A DNA stretch of 64,000 nucleotides from an uncultured Acetatifactor sp. (GCA_910584375.1 CAJUAH010000003.1:158776-222775), one strand, 5' to 3'; positions 8,060 to 17,099 are shown, counted from the stretch's first letter. Notes: generated by a model from the letters alone, not told the origin. Translations and numbers: made by a program.

Positions 8060-9376
8060 TTAGCCGTAAAACTCGCTGATCCATGAAAAATCCGGATATT
8101 TCTCTTTTAAAAATATGAGTATCTCTTTCCATTCCCCCGCGTCCGTGATATCCAGTTCTTCCACTGCCACCCCATATTCGGAATATGTGACGGTGTCTTC
8201 CGTCCCACCAAAATGGAAATACAGCTCTTTTTCCAACCGATATTCCCCGTCCTGTAGACCGTATATCTCATACCACGGTTCCGGCGCGCCGCATTGTCCC
8301 CAGCTATAGAGCTTGTGTTTTTCATAATCCACGATATTGCACCATGGCAGTTCCATACATACGTATCGCTGCTCCTTCTCCGACCAACACAGCAGATAAT
8401 AGATATTCCAAGTGCCCCCGCTGCCGCCGTCACAACCGGCATAATACAGGATGTCCTCATATCCGTCGTCATTGCCGTCCCAGGCTGTGCAGTTGCTCTC
8501 ATCCGACTGCAGATGACCGCGCACTCTGCAGACCGGAACCGTCTGCTCCAGGCTCTTCCCTTTATCCTCCCGTATAAGCTGCAGCCACACGTATTCTATC
8601 CCGCCGTCACCCACGGGAAAACCTGTCTGTACCACCTTTACACCCGGCATCTTTTCTGTCACCGTCACGGCCCTCACCCGGCGGTATCTCCCCCGCCGAT
8701 CCTCCGATCCATACCATTCGTACAGAGCCATCTCGGATTTTTCGGAATTGCGGTAGACGGCAACAGTGGGTATGCCCGTGTCACGAACGTCAAAATATAT
8801 GTGGTATAGCAGAGCCAGAGCAAGCTGCGGCTCCTCCCAAGTCCCCCCTGTCAGATAAGTCGCCCGGGGCAGGGTGATCCGGCGACGGAAATCCCTATCG
8901 AGCCATACGTCTCCGCCGCCGATGTTCTCCATTCCTTCTATATCTACGCAGCCGTGCAGTACGACATAGTCCTGGGCGCCGTCGCCGTCATAGTCGTATT
9001 CCACATACCACAGGTATTCCCACTGTTCCCCCGCCGCGTCATACAATGCCTGTATCTCCGGGTTGTCCCGACCATTTCGGAAAGCGAAGAAGAGATTGTC
9101 GCAGACGATCTCCCCAGGCGCAAAGTCCTTCGGGTCAAAGACGACCGTGTACTCTCCACACTTTTCCCATGCACGCTGCTCTATATCCATACCGCGATAC
9201 CCGATCTCACAAAGGCTGTCCGCGATACCTGTCCGGTTGGAAGGTCCTTCCTCCCGTACATCTATGACGGGTAGGAGCCCCGTATGCGGATCTATACGGC
9301 CTCCCGCAGAAGTTCCCTGTATGCAGACCCCCAGGATCGGCGCACAGATCCATGTGTATATGATTGCTGGTTTCAC
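8060..9376 (-). CDS. Hypothetical secreted or membrane-anchored protein
   Basis: A 438-residue protein starting at GTG, with AGGAGA 8 nt upstream. The first 25 residues are hydrophobic with a short ICAPILGVC stretch that may be an atypical signal peptide; the lipobox is poor. The rest is rich in Trp, Tyr and acidic residues. It contains Asp-rich turns such as YDYDGDGAQDYVVLHG and WDGNDDGYEDILYYAG that resemble FG-GAP-like or VCBS-like calcium-binding repeats of beta-propeller proteins. I do not recognise the family. The gene stands alone, convergent with the LacI regulator. The function is unknown; an extracellular location is inferred. Confidence 0.6.
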   Translation of the reverse strand: MKPAIIYTWICAPILGVCIQGTSAGGRIDPHTGLLPVIDVREEGPSNRTGIADSLCEIGYRGMDIEQRAWEKCGEYTVVFDPKDFAPGEIVCDNLFFAFRNGRDNPEIQALYDAAGEQWEYLWYVEYDYDGDGAQDYVVLHGCVDIEGMENIGGGDVWLDRDFRRRITLPRATYLTGGTWEEPQLALALLYHIYFDVRDTGIPTVAVYRNSEKSEMALYEWYGSEDRRGRYRRVRAVTVTEKMPGVKVVQTGFPVGDGGIEYVWLQLIREDKGKSLEQTVPVCRVRGHLQSDESNCTAWDGNDDGYEDILYYAGCDGGSGGTWNIYYLLCWSEKEQRYVCMELPWCNIVDYEKHKLYSWGQCGAPEPWYEIYGLQDGEYRLEKELYFHFGGTEDTVTYSEYGVAVEELDITDAGEWKEILIFLKEKYPDFSWISEFYG

Positions 9377-9437
9377 TGCTTTTATCTCCTGCTCTCCTTG
9401 TTCGCTTTACATGGCTTTTCTTAATTATAGGTTAGTT

Positions 9438-9466
9438 TTGACATCTTTACAATCCTCTGCTAAACT
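9438..9466 (+). promoter_or_regulatory. Strong sigma-A promoter for the zinc-ribbon gene
   Basis: TTGACA (9438-9443), 17 nt, TAAACT (9461-9466); the start codon follows 42 nt after the -10. Confidence 0.65.
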
Positions 9467-9507
9467 ATATTTGTGTATACAGACTGTTTAAACAAGGAGG
9501 ATCAGTC

Positions 9508-9909
9508 ATGTCGTATATAAACTGCCGATGCGGGAATGTATTGCATGATATAACTGACGGGATCCGCTATAAGGGATTTATCATCTCTGACCGGGAACAG
9601 TTCGATCTATATGATTTTGCAGACGAAATGATCGAATCCGACAATCCGGACAGGGAACTTCTGGCAATGACATTTCGCTCAAACATTAGTCTTGGAGACA
9701 GCTATATCCGTATGAAGGAAATATTTCATTGTCCTCAATGCGGAAGAGTGCTTATCGAGACCACTCCAGGAAAATTTGCGGTATTTACGCCAGAAGAGCA
9801 TACAGAAAAAAACCTTCTCGACTACGGAGCACAAAAGGAAAAAAAGCACTACCGCACGAGAAAGTCTCAGCCGATCAGTACCTCTTTTCCCGAAAAGGCA
9901 AAGCCGTAA
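9508..9909 (+). CDS. Hypothetical protein with a split zinc-ribbon
   Basis: A 133-residue protein that starts 8 nt after AAGGAGG and has its own good promoter. It carries a pair NCRCGN at residues 4-9 and a second pair CPQCGR at about 74-79, together able to hold one metal ion in a zinc ribbon. The segment between them is acidic. The C-terminal 35 residues are charged and basic, and the last 43 nt overlap the 3' end of the convergent AAA-ATPase gene. I do not recognise the family; a nucleic-acid-binding or regulatory role is only a guess from the ribbon. Confidence 0.6.
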   Translation: MSYINCRCGNVLHDITDGIRYKGFIISDREQFDLYDFADEMIESDNPDRELLAMTFRSNISLGDSYIRMKEIFHCPQCGRVLIETTPGKFAVFTPEEHTEKNLLDYGAQKEKKHYRTRKSQPISTSFPEKAKP

Positions 9910-11561
9910 CGGCGGATACGCTGAGCCGGGATGCCCCGGGCGGTCAGCTCCGCGCTGTAACCCTTTTCCTCGATCTGCGCCAGAGCCGCCTGCACTGTGT
10001 CCTCCAGGGTCTTCTCCCTGCGGGCGTTCTGCACCTTAAACTCCAGGAGAATGGCGTCATCGGCCTGGGGATCTTTGGGCTCCAGCATTACATCATATCG
10101 GCCGAAACCGCTTTCTCGATTGGAAGTAATAAAATATCGGCTCTGCAAGTCTACCATCAGTCCCAGCACAAAACCGTGGTAAAAGCGCTCCGGCTCCGCC
10201 CCGGAGGGCCTGCGGCCCGTGTCAAAACTGCTGAACGTATTCAGCGCCACCCGGTTCATGTAAGCGTTCATAGACTCCAAATCGTCCTGCAGCATCGCCT
10301 TGATAAAGTCGTTATAGTCCCCCTGGCTGCCTTTAAACCATCCTCGTACCATATTATTGAACATCCGTTCCACCTCATGGTTGGTCAGGGTCAGCTCGTA
10401 TTTTACCTCCTCGTTAAGCTCCAGCATATCCTCCCGCTCATAGCTTAGGACTTTCAAGTATCCGCTGGCCAGGAGCAGACTCCAGACGGCGGATTCGCTC
10501 TGATCCAGCTGGTTATAGACAATCTGCTCGTCGATGGGCACCCAGATCGCCTTGCCCTGTAAAAGCGTCTCAAACTGCTCCTTTACCCTACGGCTCCCCT
10601 CCCGGATCAGCTTGCCCACCAGACTGTTGGAGCTGGTGTTGGCCCAGTAGGTCGTGAGTTTCCCGGTATCCAGAAAGTTCAGTATCGACCAGGGATTGTA
10701 GATATCTCTGTGCTGCCCGAAAATAAATCCGTCATACCACCGCTTGACCTGCTCCTTTTGCCCGGAGAGACCGCACTCCTCCATTGCGGCAAACACTTCT
10801 TCCTCGGTAAAACCAAAGGATGTGGCATATTCGTCCGACGTAGTAGTCACGACTTTCAAATTGTTCAGATCGGAAAAAATAGACTCTTTACTGACTCTGG
10901 TGATTCCGGTCATGACTGCCCGTTCCAGCCAGGGATTGGTCTTAAAGGAAGAGTTGAACATACTTCTGATAAATCCCACCAATTCCTCCCAGAACCCACC
11001 CACAAAAGCCTCCTGCATGGGCGTGTCATACTCATCCAACAGAATGATCACCTTTTTCCCATAATAACGGTATAAAAAGTCACACAACTTATAGATGGCC
11101 AGCGTAGCTACCACCTCCGACATATCGGGGCGGACGGAGTCAAAATATTCCTTTTCTGCCGTATCCATCCAGTCACAATCTTTTAAAAAGCTGTTTTTCC
11201 AATACAAATCCGCAATCAACTGGCAGATTCTGTCTTTTGTAGAGCGATAATCCTTCTCCTTCACATTGGCAAAGGACAGACTGATCACCGGGTAGGTGCC
11301 CTGCAACTCACGGTATTTTGGCTCTTCCCAGATGGACAGCCCTTCAAACAAATCCCCACGGTCCGCATACTTCACAGAAAAGAACTGTTCCAGCATACTG
11401 ATATTCAGGGTCTTTCCAAAACGGCGGGGCCGGGCAATCAACGTGACACCGTCTCCACTCTCCCACCATTCTTTGATAAAGGCAGTCTTATCAATATATA
11501 AATACCGATTTTTGATTATAGTTTCAAAATCCTGTAACCCTATCGCCACCGTTCTTGCCAT
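9867..11561 (-). CDS. AAA-ATPase-like protein with PD-(D/E)XK nuclease domain (copy A)
   Basis: A 564-residue protein of the AAA-ATPase_like/PDDEXK_9 family, common in many copies in gut Clostridia and Bacteroidetes. Residues 1-230 form a P-loop ATPase with a variant Walker A (ARPRRFGKTLN, near residue 42) and Walker B (KVIILLDEYDTPM, near 170). The C-terminal part has a nuclease-like motif (GRYDVMLEP followed by AILLEFKVQ, giving D...ExK). The biochemical function of the family is not established; nuclease or mobile-element roles are proposed from the domains. A diverged second copy lies at 23059-24771 on the same strand. The gene is monocistronic and overlaps the convergent zinc-ribbon gene. 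Confidence 0.85.
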   Translation of the reverse strand: MARTVAIGLQDFETIIKNRYLYIDKTAFIKEWWESGDGVTLIARPRRFGKTLNISMLEQFFSVKYADRGDLFEGLSIWEEPKYRELQGTYPVISLSFANVKEKDYRSTKDRICQLIADLYWKNSFLKDCDWMDTAEKEYFDSVRPDMSEVVATLAIYKLCDFLYRYYGKKVIILLDEYDTPMQEAFVGGFWEELVGFIRSMFNSSFKTNPWLERAVMTGITRVSKESIFSDLNNLKVVTTTSDEYATSFGFTEEEVFAAMEECGLSGQKEQVKRWYDGFIFGQHRDIYNPWSILNFLDTGKLTTYWANTSSNSLVGKLIREGSRRVKEQFETLLQGKAIWVPIDEQIVYNQLDQSESAVWSLLLASGYLKVLSYEREDMLELNEEVKYELTLTNHEVERMFNNMVRGWFKGSQGDYNDFIKAMLQDDLESMNAYMNRVALNTFSSFDTGRRPSGAEPERFYHGFVLGLMVDLQSRYFITSNRESGFGRYDVMLEPKDPQADDAILLEFKVQNARREKTLEDTVQAALAQIEEKGYSAELTARGIPAQRIRRYGFAFSGKEVLIG

Positions 11562-11625
11562 AAGCGCCTCCCCAGGTCTCTAAAAATCACTTATTTGCCC
11601 TTAGTATAACGGATTTCCCTCTGAA

Positions 11626-12333
11626 TTACAATGTCTTTTGCCGCTTTATCAAAAAGCATATCCACAGGGCAGACAGTATAAACGCGGGCAGCAAATAAAA
11701 AGATTTACTCTCCAAAACAGCTTTTCCGATCCAGAAGGAAGGCAGTGGGGACAGTATATACTGTACACTGTTCCTGACAAAAAACGGGACAGCCGCGCCG
11801 AAGATTGTCAGCGAAGACAGTTTTGTCACCGCCATGCCCTCCAGTTTATTGGTAGAGAACGTCAGGATCAGCAGGGAGATAATGACGCCCTGCAGCGCCC
11901 CTCCTGCCGCGAGCAGCAGCATGTCCATGGCGGGGCGGGGAGTCAACCGGAAAACAGGCAGCAGTACAGCGGTAACCAGAAAGGCGGCAGCAGCGGGGAT
12001 ACAGAGCCGCGCGGTCAGATAGCCGTTTCTCCCCAGCGGCGTGACAAACAGATAGTCCGTTATCCCTTCATCCGCCTCCTCCAGGGAAACCATGGCCGAC
12101 ACAAAGCAGAACATAGCGGGCGACAGCATGGCAAAGAAAATATCGATCAGCGCATAGTAGGGAGACAGGATCGCCGGTGATTCAAGCCAGCCCGTCAATG
12201 CGGTTTCCAAAGGCGGTATGGCAAACCGGAACAGAACCCCCGCGAAAACCGGCGCCACACAGGCGGCAAACAGCATCCTGTCCCGCCGCATATATTCCAG
12301 CATTTGCAAATAACATACCCGGATAGCCCTCAT
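11626..12333 (-). CDS. ABC-2 type exporter permease
   Basis: A 235-residue membrane protein with about six spans, starting MRAIRVCYLQMLEYMRRDRMLFAACVAPVF. The start at 12333 is chosen because GGGAGGTG lies 7 nt before it and because it overlaps the preceding stop codon as ATGA. The N-terminal cytoplasmic segment followed by paired helices is the pattern of ABC-2 exporter subunits. It is coupled to a second, frameshifted permease gene just upstream, and no ATPase gene is adjacent, so this transporter is probably no longer functional unless an ATPase is supplied elsewhere. Confidence 0.7.
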   Translation of the reverse strand: MRAIRVCYLQMLEYMRRDRMLFAACVAPVFAGVLFRFAIPPLETALTGWLESPAILSPYYALIDIFFAMLSPAMFCFVSAMVSLEEADEGITDYLFVTPLGRNGYLTARLCIPAAAAFLVTAVLLPVFRLTPRPAMDMLLLAAGGALQGVIISLLILTFSTNKLEGMAVTKLSSLTIFGAAVPFFVRNSVQYILSPLPSFWIGKAVLESKSFYLLPAFILSALWICFLIKRQKTL

Positions 12334-13015
12334 AATTTTACACCTCCCGAACTGCTCCACATTTTCAGGACACAGGATTTTGAATAAACCAGCAAAATGG
12401 CCAGCAACGCCATTACCGTAAGGATTGCCGCCATGGACGGGACATTGCCCATAACCATATCCATACAGACATTGACGGGATAATACCGCATCCAGCCCGG
12501 AGTGATCTTAAATATGTGCAGGACCGCAGGGACAAAGCAGAGGATCTCGACAGGCACAGTCCATAAAATAAACTGATTCAAACTGCTTATTTTTGTCGCC
12601 ACAATTATGCCCATGAGCGTAAATACCGCGCTGGATATTACCGTTCCCAGCAGTACAACCGATAAATGATCCACGTCTGCGATCAGTGCCAGTACAGCCG
12701 CCACCGCCAGGGAAATAACGGACAGGGAGCAGACTTTGGAAAAAATATACTCCGCCGCCCGGACAGGAGAGACCGCAAACGCGCAGGGTATCCGCTGGCT
12801 CTTTTCCAACAGGACAATGGCCCCATGAAGAACAGACCCATGGACGCCGGATCGGAAAAGATCAAAATAGCCGCCGTCTTATCTCTCCAGCTCACGGGGA
12901 CGGCAAAAAGCGCGATCCCATAGATTGCCGTCAAAACAGCGTACAGAAAATAAAAACAGCTGACAATGCTTTTGACTTTCGCATATTCTTCTGCTAGAAT
13001 ATGTATGTGATAATT
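12330..13015 (-). pseudogene. Broken ABC-2 permease gene (frameshift and missing 5' end)
   Basis: Two frames together give one permease: the upstream frame reads VLTAIYGIALFAVPVSW and ends at FFMG, and the downstream frame continues AIVLLEKSQRIPCAFAV to the end at 12330. The switch falls in the GGGG run at 12821-12824 (minus strand), where one missing G explains the shift. Upstream, the frame is open to 13015 but has no ATG or ribosome binding site. A plus-strand promoter (12972-13000) lies where the start should be. Either a true decay product or, for the frameshift alone, a sequencing error; the missing start argues for decay. Confidence 0.75.
12972..13000 (+). promoter_or_regulatory. Promoter for the CD3324-family gene
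   Basis: TTGACT (12972-12977), 17 nt, TAGAAT (12995-13000), about 147 nt before the CD3324 start codon. It overlaps the lost 5' end of the broken permease gene on the other strand. Confidence 0.6.
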
Positions 13016-13146
13016 TTAGGCGGGAGGGAGGAAATTGTTTTTATGAGAAGATATGTTATGTCTGCGTAGCACTGGCTATCGCAAGAGAAAATGAATTGTC
13101 ATAGCCATTGCTATTCCTAAAGAGAATCTATATTTAGGAGGCAGAC
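13001..13146 (+). other. Leader of the CD3324 gene with two mini open frames
   Basis: The leader holds a GGGAGGGAGG site (13022-13031) followed by an 8-codon frame MRRYVMSA ending in TAG, and a 9-codon frame MNCHSHCYS ending in TAA at 13118. GGCTAT (13073-13078) and ATAGCC (13100-13105) can pair. The AGGAGG at 13136-13141 serves the CD3324 start. Leader peptides are possible but unproven. Confidence 0.3.
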
Positions 13147-13428
13147 ATGGGCTATAGAAACGCGGGAGATATCTTGCCGCAGGAGATCGTTGCGCTGATA
13201 CAGCAGTATGTGGACGGAGAGAATATCTACATTCCCAGGCGCTCGGAGAACCGCCTGAAATGGGGTTCCCAGACCAGGATCACACAGGAGTTGTCTTACC
13301 GGAACAGACAAATCTATGAAGACTATTCCACGGGAATGACCACTTCGGAGCTGGCGGACAAGTATTGCCTGTCCCACAAGAGCATACAGCGCATCGTCAG
13401 AATAATGAAAAACAAATGTACGTTGTAA
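13147..13428 (+). CDS. CD3324 family protein (HTH regulator)
   Basis: A 93-residue protein. The first half (YRNAGDILPQEIVALIQQYV followed by GENIYIPRR) matches the CD3324 family of small Firmicutes proteins, which begin with a conserved segment of this form. The second half contains a helix-turn-helix (MTTSELADKYCLSHKSIQRI, residues about 63-82), so DNA binding is likely. The start follows AGGAGG by 5 nt. It has its own promoter and a terminator hairpin. The family's role is not established; a small transcriptional regulator is the best reading. Confidence 0.85.
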   Translation: MGYRNAGDILPQEIVALIQQYVDGENIYIPRRSENRLKWGSQTRITQELSYRNRQIYEDYSTGMTTSELADKYCLSHKSIQRIVRIMKNKCTL

Positions 13429-13440
13429 GGTACACATATA

Positions 13441-13472
13441 ACGAGCCGATACCCTGCCGGGTACCGGCTCGT
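13441..13472 (+). terminator. Terminator-like hairpin after the CD3324 gene
   Basis: ACGAGCCG-A-TACCC, loop TGCC, then GGGTA-C-CGGCTCGT: a 13-bp GC-rich stem with one mismatch, 12 nt after the stop codon. The following bases TACATATT are only weakly U-rich. Confidence 0.6.
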
Positions 13473-13704
13473 TACATATTCCCCTGACCCACCCTCATCC
13501 GGCAGTTGACGCGACGGTAGTGATCAGAAATTATTAACTATGCACATGTTCTCATGCAGGACATGCATTGTTATATGGAGAGTTGAACTCCGGGGCTGTC
13601 CGAGCCCCCGCATATGGGGTTTTCGGCACATTCTCTGCCGAGGGAGAAACGTCCACCCTGCCGGATTACCGACTGACCGTTTGAAACAGCCGTCTACAAT
13701 ATGC
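13473..13704. other. Intergenic stretch, nothing recognised
   Basis: No convincing coding frame, promoter pair or repeat was seen here between the CD3324 hairpin and the end of the convergent DIP1984 gene. Confidence 0.5.
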
Positions 13705-14157
13705 TCAACACAGTTCCGTGATCCAGTTCAGCTCCTGGATCCGCTCGTCGCATTCCCGCAGTTCTTTTGACAGAGCGTCCACCTCTTTTTGGATCTCGGA
13801 TACCGGCACCGTGCTTTTGATCCTGATCTCAGAATGGGTCGTGCGACGCACCCTATTGCTGGCGCTATCCAAAAAATCCCGCATGACCTGGATCCTGCTC
13901 TTCAGGCAGTCCCTGTGGGCCAAAAGTTCCGTTATGCTCTTGCCGCCGCAGACAGTGCTGCTGTTGGTCAGATTGATCCTCGCAATCAATTCCTCCATCC
14001 TGCCCACGACCCTGTCCAGCTCTGCCATGAGTTCCTCCGGCGCCTCCGCCGGTTCCTCTCCCTCCTGCACCTTGGCGTTTTGGTTCAACCTGTTTCCAAG
14101 CTCCGCCATCTTCCGCTGTAAGTCCGCTCTTTCCGTTAATGCTGTCGCCAGTTTCAT
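13705..14157 (-). CDS. DIP1984 family protein
   Basis: A 150-residue, mostly helical coiled-coil protein. Its sequence (RLNQNAKVQEGEEPAEAPEEL, LIARINLTNSSTV, VSEIQKEVDALSKELRECDERIQELNW) matches the DIP1984 family, sometimes annotated as septicolysin. The start at 14157 (MKLATALTERADLQ) is chosen from the family's usual N-terminus and the GGAGAGGG site before it; the frame also runs 33 nt further upstream. There is no signal peptide. Function is unknown. Confidence 0.85.
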   Translation of the reverse strand: MKLATALTERADLQRKMAELGNRLNQNAKVQEGEEPAEAPEELMAELDRVVGRMEELIARINLTNSSTVCGGKSITELLAHRDCLKSRIQVMRDFLDSASNRVRRTTHSEIRIKSTVPVSEIQKEVDALSKELRECDERIQELNWITELC

Positions 14158-14189
14158 ATTTTCCCTCTCCTTCCTCTGTTTTTCGCTCA

Positions 14190-14305
14190 CTCAATATAAT
14201 GATCTTAAGCCTTTTAGCCTCATTGGCCTTACAACCGAACTTTTCATAAAAAGGAATTTTATCCGGCATGGCCATCCATAGCAGTTCCTCCGCAAATAGA
14301 TATTT
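14190..14305 (-). pseudogene. Possible remnant of a GNAT acetyltransferase C-terminus
   Basis: In the frame one base off from the DIP1984 gene, the minus strand reads LFAEELLWMAMPDKIPFYEK followed by FGCKANEAKRLK. This resembles the C-terminal strand and helix of GNAT acetyltransferases (xIPFYEKFGF). An in-frame TGA at 14306-14308 cuts it off upstream and there is no natural stop. It may be a relic left when the DIP1984 gene was placed here, or chance. Confidence 0.35.
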
Positions 14306-14520
14306 TCAAATACAATTTACAGTATAATTCCAAAAATTACAACGAAATTTTTTAGTTTAAACACATTTTTACACCGAAAAAGTGCTGGATTTGATTAACT
14401 GCCCTGAAATGCGGCTCATACTTTTTTAGAAATGATTCTAAGGTAGCAATCACGATGAATATCTGATAGACTGATACTATGTAAATTTGCTTTTTAAACC
14501 ATATAGAACAGGAGACAGAG

Positions 14521-15477
14521 ATGATACCGAAGGACATCAGCCAAAAGATTTCCCAGCGCCTTTGGAACCAGCCCGACAAAGGGGAGCTGGAAAGCCACAG
14601 GGAAGAAACTTTTATCGATGATATTATTCAAAAAAATCATATAGAGCGGGAACTCCTGACAAGTCTGGACGGGATAGAGACCGTATTTGACGGCGGGGCC
14701 GGATGCGGACGGTTTTCCATACTGCTGGCCAAAAGAGGATGCCAGGTGACACATTTTGATATTTCCAGGCCCATGCTGGACAAGGCCCGGGAACTGGCCC
14801 GGGCCGCGGGGGTAGAGCGGAATATTACCTTTGTGCAGGGCGCGTTGGAGGATCTGTCGGCCTATTCCGACAGGGCCTTCGATCTGGTCATGTCCTTTGA
14901 CGCTCCCATATCCTATACCTGGCCCAACCAGGAGACGGTGATCGGAGAACTGATCCGCATAGCGGGAAAAAAGGTCATGTTCAGCGTGTCCTCCCGGCTG
15001 GGATATCTCCCTTACCTGGCCAATCCGATCCAGAAGAATCCCTTTATACTGGATACCGACTCCTCTGATCCCTGGGTGCAACAGCTCCTTGCGGGCAGAC
15101 AGAACGCGATAGATTCTTTTGTGCTGAATAAACATGCCGTGGAGAATTTATGGGAAAACGGTCTAATGGGCGGGGAGGCGGAAGCCGCCGAATATGAGAA
15201 GGGCGGCACACCCTGGTGCATCACCTACACTTTTATGCCGGACGAGTTACAGGCGCTGCTGGAAAAACAGGGGGTGCAAAACATACAGATGGCAGGCCCG
15301 GGCGCATACGCCAGAACCATTCCGGGGGAAATACTGGCAAAGATCATGCAGGAACCTCAGAGCAGGAAAGATTTTCTGGAGATATGTTATAAGTTTGACT
15401 CCTCCCCCTATGTCTGCGGCATGGGGAAGGATAATCTCTTTATAAAGGGCGATATCGCAGGTTTACCCGTCGGCTAA
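14521..15477 (+). CDS. Class I SAM-dependent methyltransferase
   Basis: A 318-residue protein with the Rossmann-fold methyltransferase motifs: motif I VFDGGAGCGRFSILLA (near residue 55), the acidic residue at the end of strand 2 (VTHFDIS), the adenine-binding region FVQGALEDL and motif IV FDLVMSFDAP. The start follows ACAGGAGA closely. The substrate cannot be told; the C-terminal 130 residues do not match a specific methyltransferase family I recognise. It is followed by a DUF2441 gene and acetyltransferase genes on the same strand, with gaps of 60-82 nt, so co-transcription is possible but not clear. Confidence 0.85.
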   Translation: MIPKDISQKISQRLWNQPDKGELESHREETFIDDIIQKNHIERELLTSLDGIETVFDGGAGCGRFSILLAKRGCQVTHFDISRPMLDKARELARAAGVERNITFVQGALEDLSAYSDRAFDLVMSFDAPISYTWPNQETVIGELIRIAGKKVMFSVSSRLGYLPYLANPIQKNPFILDTDSSDPWVQQLLAGRQNAIDSFVLNKHAVENLWENGLMGGEAEAAEYEKGGTPWCITYTFMPDELQALLEKQGVQNIQMAGPGAYARTIPGEILAKIMQEPQSRKDFLEICYKFDSSPYVCGMGKDNLFIKGDIAGLPVG

Positions 15478-15559
15478 GGTATAGGATATGGATGATTGTG
15501 AGGCGCATTTGGGGAGGCAGTGATCGGGTAATCCCGACAAAAGGTGAGGAGGAAATATT

Positions 15560-16102
15560 ATGGCAGATACATTTTACGCTTATCATGTGGTAACGGACAG
15601 ACCAATAGAACTGGGGCAGCATATTTTGTTTGACGAAACCCATCACAGCGGCGTCTACGAACGCGTTATGGCAAGGCTGGATACCGTAAACGAGCTTTAC
15701 AGCAATCCTTCAAAATATGAGGACGCGGAGCTGGAATATCCCGTAACGGTGGCGCTGCGGGAGCTGGCCCTGGAGGAAGTCAGGCGGGAAAAATATCCCG
15801 ATTACCCTTCCCGCATGGGTTGTCTGTATGTGTCGGAAACGCTGCAGGAATCTCGGAATTGGGCGGAGTATTTCATCGGTCTGGGCAGACCCACCTTTTC
15901 CATCGTAAAAGTCAAAGTCACAGGAGCCCGTTTTATCGGGGACGCCACCAAGTGCTTTGACGGCACTGTGCATAAGGAGGAGAATCTGCGGATGGCGGAA
16001 AAATATTGGGAGAATGGGCCAAATCCCCCAGAGGAACCTCCCATCTGCGAATATCTGGTCAGCGGCGATATCGAGATTGTGGAGATCATTGAGGAGTTTT
16101 AA
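15560..16102 (+). CDS. DUF2441 family protein
   Basis: A 180-residue protein starting FYAYHVVTDRPIELGQHILF, the characteristic opening of the DUF2441 family of Firmicutes, which also contains the conserved RMGCLYVSETLQESRNWAEY segment. The family is of unknown function. The fold has been suggested to resemble ADP-ribosyltransferase-like proteins, but I cannot show this from the sequence. GAGGAGG lies 8 nt before the ATG. No membrane segment or signal peptide. Confidence 0.8.
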   Translation: MADTFYAYHVVTDRPIELGQHILFDETHHSGVYERVMARLDTVNELYSNPSKYEDAELEYPVTVALRELALEEVRREKYPDYPSRMGCLYVSETLQESRNWAEYFIGLGRPTFSIVKVKVTGARFIGDATKCFDGTVHKEENLRMAEKYWENGPNPPEEPPICEYLVSGDIEIVEIIEEF

Positions 16103-16175
16103 GATCATCGGGATGGACAGATAAAACAAGCATTGCGTTTATTGAAGGAGTATTAAATCAGAGGGATAGGCAAAT

Positions 16176-17039
16176 ATGGAAATCATAAATGATTATCGTG
16201 ATGATGCAGTACTGCGGCGCAGCTTTAACGAATTGGCTGGAAAAACTTTTGGCCTGGACTTTGAGGACTGGTATCAAAACGGATTCTGGAAGAACGCCTA
16301 CAATCCCTACTCTGTGGTAGAGAACGGGCAGGTCGTGGCCAATATATCCGTCAATGTCACGGATCTGCTGTTCGACGGCAGCATAAAGCGCTTTCTGCAA
16401 TTGGGCACGGTAATGACAGAGGAAACGCACCGCCATCAGGGCTGTATCCGGGCCATTATGGAGCGGATTGACGCAGATTACCACGGAAAGACGGACGGGG
16501 TCTACCTCTTTGCCAATGACAGCGTGCTGGATTTCTACCCCAGATTCGGTTTTCAGAAAAGCCGGGAATACCAATACAGTCTGTCCCTCCACGGCGCAGG
16601 GCCGTGCAGGTATGTACCTGCTGCCATGGACTGCGCCGCTGCCTGGGCGCGGCTGGAGCAGGCGGCAGAGCGCAGTATATTCCGTGGCCGTCTGGATCTG
16701 ACAGGCAATCGGGGACTCCTGCTGTTCCATGTGACCAAATTTATGCGGGATAACGTGTACTACCACGCTCCCAGCTCCACCTATGTGGTGGCGGACCGGC
16801 AGGGGACGGAGCTTTTTATGCACAATGTCTTTTCCGACACATTGACGGAACTGACAGACGTGCTGGATTTGTTTGGCGAAGAGATCAGGCAGGTTACCTT
16901 GGGGTTCACGCCTGTTCAAAACGCGGGGTATCAGGTGGCTGGGCTACAAGAAGATGATTGCACTCTTTTCATAAGAGGCACAGATCTGGAGATCATAGAA
17001 CGGGAGAAATTACGAATCCCTTCTCTTGCCCATGCATAG
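16176..17039 (+). CDS. GNAT family N-acetyltransferase
   Basis: A 287-residue protein with an N-terminal acetyl-CoA-dependent transferase domain: LQLGTVMTEETHRHQGCIRAIM (motif A region, near residue 72) and VLDFYPRFGFQKS near residue 113, which is the typical xxFYxxxGF motif B. The C-terminal 150 residues form a second domain, which may be an SCP2-like or second GNAT domain as in Eis-type proteins, but this is not certain. Cytoplasmic. The substrate is unknown. It lies 60 nt before an acetyltransferase-kinase fusion on the same strand. Confidence 0.85.
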   Translation: MEIINDYRDDAVLRRSFNELAGKTFGLDFEDWYQNGFWKNAYNPYSVVENGQVVANISVNVTDLLFDGSIKRFLQLGTVMTEETHRHQGCIRAIMERIDADYHGKTDGVYLFANDSVLDFYPRFGFQKSREYQYSLSLHGAGPCRYVPAAMDCAAAWARLEQAAERSIFRGRLDLTGNRGLLLFHVTKFMRDNVYYHAPSSTYVVADRQGTELFMHNVFSDTLTELTDVLDLFGEEIRQVTLGFTPVQNAGYQVAGLQEDDCTLFIRGTDLEIIEREKLRIPSLAHA

Positions 17040-17099
17040 AAACAAACAATAAGCATACCGCTTAAATCCCAATAGAAAAAAAATACAAGGGGGAAAAAG

